Part shown: positions 63,212 to 64,000 of the stretch, piece after piece | How positions within the stretch are numbered: the stretch's first letter is position 1 | How the letters are laid out: each line of letters starts with the position of its first letter | NCBI GenBank assembly: GCA_003599865.1 | Contig: QZKS01000050.1 | Coordinates: 62,001-126,000 of the forward strand | DNA from: Desulfobacteraceae bacterium | GTDB lineage: Bacteria; Desulfobacterota; Desulfobacteria; Desulfobacterales; SURF-7 | Length of the DNA stretch: 64,000 nucleotides | Direction: 5' to 3' | The notes under the pieces: generated by a model | What the model was told of the DNA's origin: nothing | The model's database searches: none | Seen by the model: only the letters and a program-made list of their open reading frames with translations | Translations under genes and position numbers: made by a program

Positions 63212-64000
63212 TCCTGTCGTTTCACCCATGTTTTGAGTCTGATCGGAACATCCTCTGTGCCGGACGGCTTCCGGACGAATCGGACCTGTCTGCCATTCAG
63301 GGGGCGGATGCGGTGATTCTTCCCCAGGGATGCCGGAAGGAGCTTTTTGAAATGGCCGCCCGGAACTGCCGTCATGTTTTCCCGGATTATCGTACACGGT
63401 TTCAGTATCCGGGCAAAATCGGACAGATCCGACTGTTCCGGGAAATGAATGTCCCTTGTCCCCGGACGATCACTTTTGACAATATCAACCAGTATCATCA
63501 ACAAAACCAATCCGGTTCCGTCGAGACTTTTTTTTCCTTTCCGGTTGTCTTCAAATTCAACTGGGGCGGTGAAGGGGAAACCGTTTTTCTCATCAACAAC
63601 CCCCATGAATTGCGAAAACTGGTCAACAGAGCGGAACAGCTCGAGAAAGCCAACCCAAAAGGTTTCCTGATTCAGGAGTATATTCCAACCGATCAGGCGG
63701 TTCTCCGGGTGGTTGTGATCGGAAACGAAGTTCGGTCATACTGGCGGATTCAGGACAACCCGGACTGTTTCATGGCCAACCTTTCGACCGGCGCCCGGAT
63801 TGACTATGAAAAAGATCCGGACCTGCAACAAAAAGCCATTCTTGACATCAAAGCCTTTTGTCAAAAAACCGGAATCAACATGGCCGGATTTGACCTTCTC
63901 TTTTCGACAAAAGATCCTGATCAAACCCCGCTGTTTCTGGAGATCAACTACTTTTTCGGGCGCAAAGGCCTGGGCGGTTCCAAGCGGTTATATCAAATTT
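63208..64000 (+). CDS. ATP-grasp family protein (3' end outside window)
   Basis: The first 264 codons are visible. The ATG at 63208 overlaps the era stop. The N-terminus (MILSFHPCFESDRN) is a pre-ATP-grasp domain; from about residue 90 an ATP-grasp core appears with FPVVFKFNWGGEGETVF (phosphate loop region), FLIQEYI, LRVVVIGNEV, MANLSTGA and FLEINYFFGRKGLGG (metal-binding Glu and Asn). RimK- or D-Ala-D-Ala-ligase-like. Substrate unknown. Truncated by the window edge. Confidence 0.82.
   Translation, partial: MILSFHPCFESDRNILCAGRLPDESDLSAIQGADAVILPQGCRKELFEMAARNCRHVFPDYRTRFQYPGKIGQIRLFREMNVPCPRTITFDNINQYHQQNQSGSVETFFSFPVVFKFNWGGEGETVFLINNPHELRKLVNRAEQLEKANPKGFLIQEYIPTDQAVLRVVVIGNEVRSYWRIQDNPDCFMANLSTGARIDYEKDPDLQQKAILDIKAFCQKTGINMAGFDLLFSTKDPDQTPLFLEINYFFGRKGLGGSKRLYQI

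Noticed and set aside
1-64000. tRNA, rRNA, IS elements, prophage genes or CRISPR arrays
   Set aside because: None seen by reading all intergenic spaces; no transposase or integrase frames, and no array of regularly spaced repeats.

Overview
The window reads as a chromosomal stretch of a Gram-negative, probably anaerobic bacterium, most likely a sulfate-reducer-type Desulfobacterota (Desulfobacterales-like). The evidence is a dense outer-membrane gene set (TamA/TamB, OmpA-like, beta-barrel and lipoproteins), hypAB for Ni-hydrogenase maturation, a siroheme/tetrapyrrole cluster, an Fe-S flavoenzyme of the enoate/dienoyl-CoA reductase type, a PEP-CTERM protein, and a split F-type ATP synthase with sodium-type c subunits. 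No dsr, apr or rRNA gene is present, so the lineage is an inference. No tRNA, IS element, prophage or CRISPR array was seen; this is core-genome-like DNA with a few accessory patches.

Layout. 1-6.8 kb: partial ftsE with a small coupled ORF, pyrE, queD, dnaJ, ubiE convergent with nadB, and an SH3/coiled-coil membrane protein. 7.1-10.1 kb: DUF1178, cobT-trmO, a small membrane protein and crcB. 10.3-18.6 kb: an HD-GYP response regulator coupled to a PhnD-type hybrid histidine kinase, an OmpA-like protein, pepP, alr. 18.7-26.9 kb: envelope/accessory region with a PEP-CTERM protein (sigma-54-like promoter), an HD hydrolase, an unknown membrane protein, a DUF4382 lipoprotein, a beta-barrel, and an ECF sigma/anti-sigma operon ending in a DUF3106 repeat protein. 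27.1-33.5 kb: a HEAT/HD-GYP pair sharing an N-terminal domain, a lipoprotein, UspA, hypAB. 33.5-40.3 kb: tamB-tamA, the latter with seven POTRA domains. 40.7-45.1 kb: a 54-residue protein behind a strong promoter, a TIM-barrel protein, a lipoprotein, and marR with the OYE-type reductase it probably controls. 45.1-48.9 kb: Fo-only ATP synthase operon atpZ-I-B-E1-E2-F'-F. 49.1-56 kb: MBL nuclease, Met8-type siroheme enzyme, ccsA, hemA, dksA, PHP phosphoesterase, rnc, radical SAM. 56-64 kb: UspA, PBP1A, hisI-hisG, aminotransferase, engB, era and a truncated ATP-grasp gene.

The most unusual item is the Fo operon. Next to a standard c subunit it encodes a 324-residue protein made of four fused c-type hairpins, three with the ion-binding carboxylate and one with Gln instead, and the complete sites carry a sodium-type ligand set. 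The second notable system is the ECF operon: the anti-sigma factor ends in an acidic periplasmic helix, the next gene encodes a small secreted acidic protein that resembles this helix, and the last gene encodes a secreted, strongly basic protein built of 18-residue repeats. This suggests a charge-based periplasmic signalling triad.
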